Positions 20,673 through 31,436 of a stretch of DNA of 64,000 bases are shown in pieces; the first letter of the stretch is position 1; each line of letters starts with the position of its first letter. Under the pieces are notes generated by a model. The model ran no database searches, had not been told where the DNA came from, and was given only the letters and a program-made list of their open reading frames with translations. The DNA comes from Spirometra erinaceieuropaei (Eukaryota > Platyhelminthes > Cestoda > Diphyllobothriidea > Diphyllobothriidae): positions 252,179-316,178 of the forward strand of contig CACRXP010000308.1 in NCBI GenBank assembly GCA_902702965.1. The letters are read 5' to 3'. The position numbers were made by a program, and so were the translations under genes.

Positions 20673-22112
20673 ATGCAACCTCAAATATATCTTGCCAGCA
20701 TGGGGAATGCAAATGTCCACGACCCTACTATGTGTGACAGAAGTCTGCCAAACCCGGGATTCGAACCACGGACCACTCGTGCAGGGACTGACGCTCTTGA
20801 CCGCTCGGCCACGCCAGGACGGCCTGATGTTCACAAAAATAATATATACTCAGGAAAAGGCGACTTATCACTTATTTTTAAACCGTTTTCTATTTCCTGT
20901 GATAAAAACTTGCCGGAAATACTCAACTCGCTCTCAGCTGGACGTGATGGGCCACCGACCATGAACCATGAAGAACGCAGTTCACTGATGATATCAGCCA
21001 CAAATAAGGTAGATACTAACATGTCGACACGCTGTGATGGATGTCGAGAACTCACCAGCAGAGTTTTGAAACTAGAAGTAGACGTCGACCTCGTCACTGA
21101 AATAATAGCGTCACTTCTTAAGTATAATAAAATTAAACCCCCTGAGCAAGGTACAAAGGACATGAAAAACACCAATGAGCCGGACCACATAAACCTCAAG
21201 AAACCGGTAAAAGGTCATAGTCGTCGCGTTCAGCGAAACAAGAGACAACGCACGAAGTCACTAGACAAGTCTTCGGACTCAACCGAAATGGACGGCAATA
21301 AAAATATGACAGACAGAGATGAAACTGGCGCTCACATTTCCATAAATTTGACAAATCTAGACCATGCAGAGTCCGTCTGCACCAAAACAAAACAACGATC
21401 AACAACCCCAAAAAACCTGTAGAATGTAATCGTATGGATTTACGTACGCCATCAAAGAGCGCTAGCAGCTTGTCCTTCACATGTCTATCAGGCTTTAATG
21501 CAAAAAGTCAGGTGAGGCAGCCAAATAAAGACGTTACTCCATATATCACGGACGCGAGCAACTTAGCAACTGAACTGGATACAGCCACCAAGACAGTCCC
21601 AGAGTCTGAGACTCAATCTACCGCCAGCAAAAGAGGGCAGGATAAAAGCACCGGTTTTTTCCCCGACAGATCTCGTTGTGTGGTAGTGCAAGGAGTTCCT
21701 GAAGCACCTGGTGATACCCCGAACGATAGGGTGAAACACGATCTGCAGACATTCCAAAACCTACTCAATGACACGCAATAACCCGGTGTGGTCATCGAAA
21801 TCCAAAAGATCCTCCGTTTGAGACCTTAAGTAAGAAACAACGCAGACAAACTGCGGCCGAGACCACTGAAAGTCGTATTGGGAAACGAACAGCAAGCAAA
21901 GCTCATCTTGTCGCGAAAGTCCAGGCTCCGAAACAACCATCGTGGAGTGTTTTTTTCAGCCGGACTATCACCCAATCGAACGAATGAAAATGAGGACGCT
22001 GGTAGCGGAACTGAGAAAACGTCAGAACGAGGGCGAAATGAATCTGAAAATAGCCAACAATCAAATTGTAAAAATAGAGCGTTCCTTCCTGTGGAATCAT
22101 CCGGTACGATGA
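20673..22112 (+). pseudogene. LINE A2 ORF1 remnant
   Basis: Homologous along its length to LINE A ORF1. It has the antisense-tRNA peptide (PGFEPRTT), then FKPFSISCDK, a CDGC motif followed by a heptad-like LTSRVLKLEVDVDLVTEI, basic HSRRVQRNKRQRTK, then RCVVVQGVPEAPGDTPNDRV and RPLKVVLGNEQQAKLIL, and a C-terminal part with KMRTLVAELRKRQNEGEM. Breaks: a stop at about 21420 with a frame change, a stop at 21779-21781, and an extra T in a T7 run near 21951-21957 that shifts the last domain. The original stop is probably TGA at 22110-22112. Confidence 0.8.
20746..20818 (-). promoter_or_regulatory. tRNA-like sequence with Pol III A and B boxes, antisense to LINE A2 ORF1
   Basis: On the minus strand TGGCCGAGCGG (A box, 20801-20811) and GGTTCGAATCC (B box, 20757-20767) match the eukaryotic Pol III consensus closely; the A box resembles those of Leu/Ser tRNAs. 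The cloverleaf is poor (weak acceptor pairing, T stem with mismatches), so this is a tRNA-derived or tRNA-mimicking promoter block rather than a tRNA gene. In ORF1 sense it encodes NPGFEPRTTRAGTDALDR. Confidence 0.75.
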
Positions 22113-22266
22113 CGGCAACAGCACCGGCGCTCGATTCCGACAAACTGCAGTAAATTCACAATCGACTAATGGACATGTTACGCCATGTGAAATAAGCAGT
22201 AATAACTATCAGTCAAAAGCACCAGCAAACAATTTCCAGAGATCGAAACAGCCGAATAACATTAAA

Positions 22267-25079
22267 ATGATGTACACAAATGTGCAAAGTTTATTCAACA
22301 AATTAGATGAAATAAAACTCACTGTGGCCCATTTCCAACCCGACTTGATAGCTTTAACAGAAACATGGTTAAATACGCAGATAGAAGATGCGGAAGTTAT
22401 GCTAGATGGTTTCCAGATTATCCAAATGGACAGAAACGAACGAAGGGGTGGGGGAATTGCGATATTTATACGAGATGGCATAGACTACGTCCGGGTTCAG
22501 TCTTCCTCATTTCGGCACATTGATTGTGAAATACTCAGTTGTCGCTTGAAGGTGTCAAACCATCCAAGCCTCCATCTGGCCCTGGTTTACAGACCGCCAA
22601 GCCAGCGAACGGATGCGGACGATGCACTTATCACTGAGATAAAAGAAATTTGTCGAAGCAAACACATAATGCTACTTGGTGACTTCAACTGTCCAGACAT
22701 AGATTGATATTTGATGTATTGCACGCGATCAGAAAACTCCTTCGAACAGAAATTTATGCAACTGATCACAACTGAGTTCCTTACCCAACACGTTAAAGTG
22801 AACACTCGATTCAGGGATGGACAGCAGTCCAGTTGTTTGGACCTCATCATCACCAGGGATGATAGTTGCATTCTCGGATTCGAATCGCACCCGCCCCTTG
22901 GCCGAATTGACCACTGCGTTCTGGTTTGGGAGTATAGTCATTTTTCAGTACCCGAAATTCGAGCTGCTGAGGAAAGAAACGTATGGAAGGGGGATTTTAC
23001 CCGAATGAAAAACCTGTTACAGAAGGTGGACTGGAATGCAGCACAAGGACCTGACCCAGAAAGCGATTGGCTCTTCTTCAAGAACATAATGCAGCACTTA
23101 GTAGAGAGCTGTTGCCCACTGAAGAGGAAGCCGCGCACATCCCGACCAGAGTGGGTGACGTCAGGAATAAAGAAGAATCTTAAATTAAAAAGGAGACTTT
23201 GGAAAAAGTACGCAAGTTTTCAACAACCAGAGCATTTGGCTGACTTCAAAAAACAGAGGAATTTATGTCGGAATCTGTTGAGGAGACAACGGCAACAATT
23301 TGAGTCAAAACTTTTAAAAAATATCCCGCAAAATTCAAAAAAAGTTCTTTGGATACGTGAATAAAGCAAAACGCAACCGGGACTGCATTCCCTGCCTAAA
23401 AGATCGCCAGGGAAATACGTTGTCTGACAACTCAGATAAGGCGAATCTGTCATCCGACTTCTTCAAGTCTGTGTATACTGAGGAGCCGGCTTTTGATGAA
23501 AGAGTTTACCCCCCAAATGTCAAATCCAACAGTACAATTAGCACGATGGACTTCACAACAGACACGGTAAGGAAAACTTTGAGGCAACTACAGCCCACTA
23601 AATCCCCTGGTCCAGACGGCGTGTTCGCGAAAGTTCTGAATGAGCTCTCAGACCAACTGGCCTCTCCGTTATCAAAGATCTTCAAAACATCGATGGAGAC
23701 CGGGGATTTGCCTACCGACTGGAAGAAAGCAAATATAAGCCCCATTTATAAAGGTGGCGAGAGAACAGCCCCAAATAGTTTCAGACCAGTGAGTCTCACT
23801 TGCATCTGTTGCAAGTTGATGGAAAGAGTAATAAAAACGGAGCTGATGCGGCACCTCGAAGAAAACTACTTGCTCAGTCTACATCAGCATGGATTCCGAA
23901 GCGGTCGATCTTGTCTCACCAACCTCCTAGTATCCATGGAGAGCTGGACAAAATCAATCTACATGGGCTTATCAGTCGACGCCGTGTACATCGACTTCAA
24001 AAAGGCTTTTGACTGTTCCACACAGACGACTTATATGTAAACTACGTCAAGTGGGTGTAAATGGAAATCTTCTGAAATGGCTAGCCGATTTTCTTACGGG
24101 CAGATCTCAGCGTGTGTGTATCGGGAACGCTAAATCGGAATGGGCATCCGTGCACAGTGGCGTTCCGCAGGGAAGCGTTCTGGGTCCAATTCTGTTCCTT
24201 ATATATGTGAACGACTGCCTGGACTGTCTGAACTGCGAGCGAGTTATGTTTGCCGACGATCTCAAATTGTGGCAATCAATAGAGAAGCCGGAAGATTCTG
24301 TACAATTACAAGACAATTTAAATCGCTTGCAAAAATGGTGTGATGAGTGGTGTCTAAGCCTCAATCGTAACAAATGCCAACTTATCCGATTACGTTCGAG
24401 CAACAGGAGGCCGTTGAGATTTGAATCTCAGTACTTTATAGGAAGTCACCAACTCGAATCAGTCAACGAGTTAAGAGACCTCGGTGTGTGGATGACGTCA
24501 ACTCTCAAACCATCATCTCATTGCGCTAAGGTATCAAAGAAAGCTATGGGTATTTTAGGCGCGATTAAAAGATCTTTCGTCAATTTTGATGAAGAACTTT
24601 TCGGCCGAGTATTTGGCGCATACGTTCGACCAATGTTGGAATATTGTGTCCAGGCATGGTGTCCCTGGACGAAAAAAGATTACACCCTACTGGAGAACGT
24701 ACAACGTAGAGCGACCAGGCTAGTCGGCGAATTAAGTACCTAACCTTATGAGAGACGGCTGGAGAAGCTAAAAATAATTCCTCTCTCTTATAGACAGTAC
24801 AGAAGGGGCATGATCATGGCCTTCAGGATCGTCCGAGGGCTAGACTGTGCTCTTCAGTTTGACGGCTTCTTCGAACTGGCGCGGACGGCAAATCTCCGAG
24901 GGCACGCATACAAATTGAAGATGAAACATGCCAGACTCGATTTGCGGGCCAAATTCTTCTCTCACCGGCTGGTTGAGGGATGGAACAAATTGCCGAACTC
25001 CGTTGTCTTAGCGCAAAACCTCGAGACATTCAAAAGAAGACTAGATAAACTTATGATTGATGGTCAAACGTTTACATGA
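22267..25079 (+). pseudogene. LINE A2 ORF2, endonuclease / reverse transcriptase remnant
   Basis: Endonuclease: TNVQSLFNKLDEIKL, ALTETWLNTQIEDAEV, RRGGGIAIFI, LALVYRPPSQRTDADD, LLGDFNCPDID and LGRIDHCVLV. RT: KSPGPDGVFAKVLNELS, SPIYKGGERTAPNSFRPVSL, HGFRSGRSCLTNLLVS, YIDFKKAFD, SGVPQGSVLGPILFLIYVND, MFADDLKLWQS and LRDLGVWMTSTLKPSSH, then the CR1-type C-terminus ending at 25079. Breaks: TGA at the Trp following D-I-D (about 22706), frameshifts near 23355 and 24020, and a TAA at about 24741-24743. It is clearly related to LINE A but diverged, so the two are not products of one recent source. Confidence 0.88.
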
Positions 25080-25197
25080 TATCAATGACTGGTATAACTG
25101 CTACGTAAATATCTGCATGTTCTTTTCATACGTCTATCTGTAAATAGGGTTTTCCAAGGCTCTGCATATATCCCTCATATATACTGAATTATACTGA

Positions 25198-27402
25198 ATT
25201 TCAGGAAGGAAAAAATTATGCGATATGAATCCACATATCTGCGCGGCTTTGGCAGAGATTCTATCTGCATGAGGTGATAAAGCAAGTTTATTTGTATAAC
25301 TTAGACCTAGGTCCTTTATGGTGAGGCATTCTGAGAGTAGGTTATTCTGAAAAATTATGGGACCAGGAAGTTTGGTAGGACCAAAAGACATGAAACTACA
25401 CTTGGATGATGAAAACTCCATCTGCCATGTCGAACCCCATCTGCTTAAGCGTAGTAAATCGGCATTAATTTTTTCAACACAAACATTTGCTGTGCCCTTA
25501 GAGTATGAGTAAACACACTTGAGGTCATCGGCATAAGTAAAAGTTTGCGAATTTCCGAGTTCGGTCGAAATATCATTGATGTACAGAAGGAAGAGTAGCG
25601 GAACCAGAACCGTTCCTTGAAGTACGCCACTCGTGATCGAGTGTGGTGTCGAGTAGCTATTACCGACCATGACTTTCTGATATCGGTTGGACAGATAGGA
25701 CCTAATGAAGTCGAGTAGAGGCGGCCGGATGCCGAGAGCTTCCAATTTTACTAAAAGACGTCTATGGGGCACCTTGTCAAAGGCTTTGCTAAGATCAAAG
25801 TAAATAACTACCACTGACTGCCGCTCATTACGAGGAGAGGTGATTAGATTAAGAAAGGCCAAGTGGCATGTTTCGCAGAAACTTTCAGGTAAAAATCCAT
25901 GCTGTCTAGAGCTCAGAAGCCGATTAGCTAGACAGAAGTCAAGAATTTCATTGAAAATAATCCTTTCAAGACGTTTTGCTGGAGATGGCGTTTTGTGCAC
26001 GCCCCGCTAGTTATTAACATCGGACCGAGATCCTGACTTGAAGACGGGAATGATAATTGACGTTTTCCATGTTTCAGGGAAGAATCCTTTTGAAATATAA
26101 ACAGAGAATAAATAACTAAGCAATATGGCAAGGTCGGGCGCTTGTTTAATAATCGAATTCGGAATCCCGTCCGTTCCTGAGCAGTGGGAGTATTTCAAAC
26201 GGCTTATGTGTTCCTTATTGAGATCTGAGGAGACATCAATTGTAGTAAGTGTCCTATCTGAAAGTGATCGAAAGAAAGGGACCGGATCGGACTCGGTAGC
26301 GAGGTGTTTTGCAAAGAAAGCACTAAACAACTCCGCCTTGTCAGTGTCATCGGTGAGGAAGACTTTGTTATCATTTAGCATGGGTGGAAGTTCATGACCA
26401 CGCTTAGAGTAGGACCGATGACGGAAGATGCTAGCGACGGATTTACCAGGGTTCGAGTCACTGAGGGCAAGTGATTCTCTTTGCCTGTCGCGCGCTTGGC
26501 GCATCCTTGAGGTCATCTCAAAAATCTCTGTGATTCTAAGATGAACTGATAAGGAACTAGTGGATAGGTCACGCAGTTGTCGCGTCAACTTTTTTAGTCT
26601 GTTCTGAAGAAAATGAGGAACAAGAGAATCTGAAGAATTAGGCTTGAGATATCTACGCGGCACAAACTCTAGAATGTCCTTGGAGACATTGGACATGACA
26701 TCACGAAGAATGGTTACATCGCTACAAGTGAGGAGGCCACACCAATCCAAGGATCTCATATAGTTATTTATTAAGTCGCTATCTACGCAGTCGTAGTTCA
26801 TGAAAGTCTGAACGGTGCTTGTTATTTTTGAAAAGGCAAGTGTAGGCAACAACGAATTAATACGTGGTCACTGTCAAAGAGGTCCTTTTTTAAAGCAACA
26901 GAAAGAGGAGCAATGTCATTGGTAAAGATTAGATCTAAAATGTGATTATCTCTTATTGGAGAGCGCACCAGTTGGGACCAATTAGAAAAATTGACAATAT
27001 CTTGAAAGAGCTGGAATCTGGGTGGGCAGCTATTGGAAACCCAGTCTATTTCAGGAAGGTTAAAATCCCCAGTGATGATTTTAACATCGAAAGCAGCTTC
27101 CGAAATTAATTTAAAGATTTCACAGAGTTGAGAATCATCACTGGCTGAAGAATTTGGGGGATTGTAGATACAGCCTATAATTGCCTTTCTTTGCGGCGAG
27201 AGAATAACAGATGCAAAGCAGAAGTTTCCCGTGAATGAGGAAACATCCAGGTAATAGGCAGAGTGCTTTAGGTAGGATTTAAGATAAAGAAGACAACCAC
27301 CTTCACGCCTAGTCGTGCGGTCTTGGCGGTAAAAATCGAAGTGATCTACGAGGAGGGCAGAGTCAGGAATTAGAGAATGTGTCCAAGATTCTGTTACACA
27401 TA
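25198..27402 (-). pseudogene. LINE B copy 1 piece 2: endonuclease and reverse transcriptase
   Basis: Minus frames 27424-26822, 26852-26007 and 26000-25134. Endonuclease: CVTESWTHSLIPDS, REGGCLLYLKSYL, IIGCIYNPPNSSASDDSQ, IITGDFNLPEIDW, LDLIFTNDI and DSDHVLIRC. RT: SHCSGTDGIPNSII, ETWKTSIIIPVFKSGSRSD, QHGFLPESFCETCHLAF, YFDLSKAFDKVPHRRLLVKL, SGVLQGTVLVPLLFLLYIND and FTYADDLKCVYSYS. Breaks include a frame change near 26840 and a stop near 26005. The RT runs into LINE A2 tail sequence at about 25200, where the frame acquires foreign residues. The last bases before 27402 join in sequence with 31437, as expected if copy 2 split this element. Confidence 0.88.
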
Positions 27403-27701
27403 GGTTACACAAGGGCAAGGTCAAGCCGCTGGTTTTAAATTTGAAGATAAGTGGAGGATATTATTTTTAGTGGTTTTTCTGTGAGATCTAACTATTTTAG
27501 TACCTGTTTTTTTGGTTGAATTTCCTTAAATACAGGCCTTTTCTCTAAGAACTGCCCGCTGTCATCTCCTTTCGAGTTTTGCTAGTCTATGCCCGCTGTT
27601 CACTAATCGCACTTTGCAATTCTCATTTTGTGCATCCGATTTCTCTCTAACTGTTGTAATTTATTTTTACATCGTTAGCCCCTAGCTGAAATTCAGTCAA
27701 C

Positions 27702-28592
27702 TTGTCCGCAAGAAGTTTTCTTACTCACAAATTTCCTCGAGACAAGATGAGACCAAAAGTCACTGGTCGACGTAAGCTCTCGTCTCTTGTAAGTAAACAT
27801 GGCCTAACTAAACGTAAGTCAGAAGCTTTACCTAAATCTAAGTCAGATGATATTACTAGTCAGTCGTCACCCGCTGTAATTGGTCGGCAGCTTAATCTGT
27901 CTGCACTTGACCACTGCAATGAATTAATGCTAAATTTTGGCTCTTTGCTGACAATTCTTGGACGGGAACATCTCCAATATTCCCTCTGGAGAATATAGGC
28001 GTCTCGACTCACTTGTTCTCCTGATCGCCAGTGAATCTAGGGATAGACAGAAGCGTTCTTACAACTTCCTGCTAAAAAATGTTCCTCGAACTGCTCGGCC
28101 AATTGATGTTGCGACCAGTTTCCTGTATTCATGTGGTTTCAACTATAAAATAGCGGATGCCAAACGCTTGTCCTCCCGTAGTACAAATCCACCAATCTTA
28201 GTCAAATTGTTTTCATCAATCGAGGTTGACACAATCTTTACCCATCGAGAGCGTGTCACTGCGTACCTAGAGAAGGCAAAATTTTTCCTTTGTCATGATC
28301 TTACTCCTATGGAGCGTAGAATCGGGTCTCTATTCTCACGTAAACCTACTGCTTGTCAGTCTAATGCTCCCCAACTCGGTCATAATTCAAGTGGCCGTAA
28401 GGATTCAGCTTCTCAGTCTAATGCTTCCCAACTCGGTCATAATTCAAGTAGCCGTAAGGATTCAGCTTCTCCTACTCCTGCGACATCTGACTCCCTCCTT
28501 CCTCTTTCTCCTACATCTCCATCTCACTCAAGCCACTTGACGCATTTGCCTGCCCCTAAACTTGCAGCAACAGCAGCAGCCCCATTTGTCGT
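27702..28592 (+). pseudogene. LINE B copy 2 ORF1 (5' part, runs into gap)
   Basis: Frame 27702-27998, then after a frameshift near 27960 frame 27958-28592. Seen: a basic N-terminus (KVTGRRKLSSLVSKHGLTKR), a central segment SRDRQKRSYNFLLKNVPRTA and FLYSCGFNYKIADAKRLSS, then THRERVTAYLEKAKFFLCHD and LTPMERRIGSLFSRKP. The pattern of an RNA-binding ORF1 is suggested by the LLKNVP and conserved ER-R positions, but I do not recognise a named domain. A serine/threonine/proline-rich tail follows, with a tandem duplication of a 48-bp block (SASQSNA-x-QLGHNSS repeated, 28350-28470). Copy 1 has one such block at this place. Confidence 0.75.
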
Positions 28593-29259
28593 NNNNNNNN
28601 NNNNNNNNNNNNNNNNNNNNNNNNNNNNNNNNNNNNNNNNNNNNNNNNNNNNNNNNNNNNNNNNNNNNNNNNNNNNNNNNNNNNNNNNNNNNNNNNNNNN
28701 NNNNNNNNNNNNNNNNNNNNNNNNNNNNNNNNNNNNNNNNNNNNNNNNNNNNNNNNNNNNNNNNNNNNNNNNNNNNNNNNNNNNNNNNNNNNNNNNNNNN
28801 NNNNNNNNNNNNNNNNNNNNNNNNNNNNNNNNNNNNNNNNNNNNNNNNNNNNNNNNNNNNNNNNNNNNNNNNNNNNNNNNNNNNNNNNNNNNNNNNNNNN
28901 NNNNNNNNNNNNNNNNNNNNNNNNNNNNNNNNNNNNNNNNNNNNNNNNNNNNNNNNNNNNNNNNNNNNNNNNNNNNNNNNNNNNNNNNNNNNNNNNNNNN
29001 NNNNNNNNNNNNNNNNNNNNNNNNNNNNNNNNNNNNNNNNNNNNNNNNNNNNNNNNNNNNNNNNNNNNNNNNNNNNNNNNNNNNNNNNNNNNNNNNNNNN
29101 NNNNNNNNNNNNNNNNNNNNNNNNNNNNNNNNNNNNNNNNNNNNNNNNNNNNNNNNNNNNNNNNNNNNNNNNNNNNNNNNNNNNNNNNNNNNNNNNNNNN
29201 NNNNNNNNNNNNNNNNNNNNNNNNNNNNNNNNNNNNNNNNNNNNNNNNNNNNNNNNNNN
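28593..29259. other. Assembly gap (667 N)
   Basis: A run of 667 N inside LINE B copy 2. By comparison with copy 1, the missing element sequence should be about 2.18 kb (copy 1 positions 32330-31437 plus 27402-26114), so the gap length is probably not the true size unless copy 2 carries an internal deletion. Confidence 0.95.
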
Positions 29260-30722
29260 ATTTATTCTCTGTTTATATTTCAAAAGGATTCTTCCCTGAA
29301 ACATGGAAAACGTCAATTATCATTCCCGTCTTCAAGTCAGGATCTCGGTCCGATGTTAATAACTAGCGGGGCGTGCACAAAACGCCGTCTCTAGCAAAAC
29401 TTCTTGAAAGGATTATTTTCAATGAAATTCTTGACTTCTGTCTAGCTAATCGACTTCTGAGCTCTAGTCAGCATGGATTTTTACCTGAAAGTTTCTGCGA
29501 AACATGCCACTTGGCTTTTCTTAATCTAATCACTTCTCTTCGTAATGAGCGGCAGTCAGTGGTAGTTATTTACTTTGATCTTAGCAAAGCCTTTGACAAG
29601 GTGCCCCATAGACGTCTTTTAGTAAAATTGGAAGCCCTCGGCATCCGGCCGCCTCTACTCGACTTCATTAGGTCCTATCTGTCCAACCGATATCAGAAAG
29701 TCATGGTCGGTAAAAGCTACTCGACACCACACTCGATCACGAGTGGCGTACTTCAAGGCACGGTCCTGGGTCCGCTACTTTTTCTTTTGTACGTCAATGA
29801 TATTTCGACTGAACTCGGAAATTCGCAGACTTTTACTTATGCCGATGACCTCAAGTGTGTTTACTCATACTCTAAGGACACCGCAAATGTTTGTGTTGAA
29901 AAAATTAATGCCGATTTACTACGCTTAAGCAGATGGGGTTCGACATGGCAGATGGAGTTTTCATCATCCAAGTGTAGTTTCATGTCTTTTGATCCTACCA
30001 AACTTCCTGGTCCCATAATTTTTCAGAATAACCTACTCTCAGAATGCCTCACCATAAAGGACCTAGGTCTAAGTTATACAAATAAACTTGCTTTATCACC
30101 CCATGCAGATAGAATCTCTGCCAAAGCCGCGCAGATATGTGGATTTATATCGCATAATTTTTTCCTCTCGGAAATGAAGCTAAGACTTTATCAATTGTTT
30201 GTTCTTCCAGTCCTCGAATACTGCTGTCCTTTCTTCGGTTTAATGAACGCCTGCCACCGTAATAAAATCGAAAATGTTTAGAGGGTTTTCACCCGGAAAC
30301 TCTTCTCTCAAGCTTCGTCCAGTAGTTCTTATACTCAGAGATGTCAGCTGGCAAACATGAAGTTTTTGTGGGTTAGAAGACTCGAAGCTGGCCTTTGCTT
30401 CCATTTTCGCATCAACTCTAGCTCCAGTCTTCCGCACATTGACACTCTCACTCCGAGAGATCGGTCTTATGCCACGCGCAACTCCTGCATGGTGATTCCG
30501 CCGCCTCTGTGTACTACATCTAAGCGCTCCCTCTTCTTTGCTTCCAAATATGCCTTCCTTTGGAACAATCTTCCGCCTGAAATTAGATTATCGCCTAAGT
30601 TACTGGTATTCAAGTCGAAATTACGCAACCATCTTACACCGGAAAGCATAAAGGCACTGTTAATGATCTCATTCCCGAACACTCAGATTCTTGACTTCGA
30701 GAAGGGTCCTCCTGGGATTTAG
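29260..30722 (+). pseudogene. LINE B copy 2 ORF2, reverse transcriptase and C-terminus
   Basis: The sequence after the gap begins in the RT block FPETWKTSIIIPVFKSGSRSD. Then come LLERIIFNEILDFCLANRLL, QHGFLPESFCETCHLAF, YFDLSKAFDKVPHRRLLVKL (first catalytic Asp), SGVLQGTVLGPLLFLLYVND and YADDLKCVYSYSKD (catalytic pair), and the C-terminal EYCCPFFGLMNACHR, WVRRLEAGLCFHFRINS and WNNLPPEIRLSP. Breaks: a stop with frame offset near 29365 (after S-D-V-N-N, also present in copy 1 near 26005) and a TAG at 30279-30281. Sharing of the first lesion with copy 1 is notable. The final stop is at 30720-30722. Confidence 0.85.
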
Positions 30723-31436
30723 TGGTAGATTAATTGGTAACTCTTAATTATATCATCAGAAACCCCTATTTTGAATTGGTTTCTAAATCCACTGCTATCA
30801 CTCCCCCCATAGCGACAATTTTCGCGGTTTTTGATGTCATCTCCCGCATTCCGACCTCATGCGGTCTGTTGACGCTCAGGGCGGTACCCTCAGTATTCGC
30901 CGTCTACTAGTAGTTTGGTCGTTCCTCCCTTCCCCTCTGCTCGGCTGAGCTCGAAGCGTGCTGTGGCCGATCGCATCTCGGTTCCTCTCGTCTGGACTCT
31001 TTGACGCGGCGTACCAATCCGGCCCAGACGATCTCAATTGTGAATCCCGTATACAATGTCATTTGCAAGCTAGTCCTGTCTGACTCACATTCGTACCCAT
31101 CAAGGCTGACATTTATTGCTGCCCTGAGGATGACCGACAACATTCCCTTATATACCGCTACCTACAGGCCAGTACTGCTCGCTTTGTTCTGTTATTATTT
31201 TTATGGAGGGTTTTTTTTCTCCTGTAAAATTAATCCAATGATTTTTAACTTTTTCCGAGGAGTTTTTTTCACCCCTCAATCATCATGTTTCTCAATGGAC
31301 TTCTAATTCAGAAACTATGAATTGCATTTTGTAAAGATTCAGCCCACCTCGTCTAAAACTCGCATGCAAATTTATTTTAACTTGCTTTGATGCGACCCCG
31401 ACGGGTCTTTAATAAAAATTATCTATCTATCTATAT
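30723..31436 (+). mobile_element. LINE B copy 2 3' UTR with (TATC)n tail
   Basis: It follows the ORF2 stop directly and matches 13903-14577 in reverse. The first ~45 bp also match the sequence just left of 19704 in piece 3 of copy 1. It ends at AATAAAAATTATCTATCTATCT and a TA run. This placement shows that the ~670-bp block is part of the family-B LINE. Confidence 0.8.

Larger units (their letters stand above)
20256..25197 (+). mobile_element. LINE A2 (CR1-like, family A), full-length but inactivated
   Basis: About 4.94 kb, plus strand, inserted in the RT C-terminal part of LINE B copy 1. A short imperfect target duplication is visible (ATTTCC at 20250-20255, ATTTCA at 25198-25203). Order: a 5' UTR of about 415 bp containing the conserved GGCTGAGTCGTT motif (20555-20566), a pseudo-ORF1, a pseudo-ORF2, and a 3' end with the duplicated decamer TATACTGAAT at about 25180-25200. 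Opposite orientation to its host element. Confidence 0.88.
27403..31436 (+). mobile_element. LINE B copy 2 (CR1-like), contains the assembly gap
   Basis: A plus-strand family-B LINE inserted into the endonuclease coding region of LINE B copy 1, between the codons for P-D-I-I and C-V-T-E-S-W. Order: 5' UTR 27403-27701, ORF1 from 27702 into the gap, N gap 28593-29259, ORF2 RT and C-terminus to 30722, and 3' UTR to 31436 ending in (TATC)n/(TA)n. It is highly similar to copy 1 where both can be compared. Confidence 0.85.
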
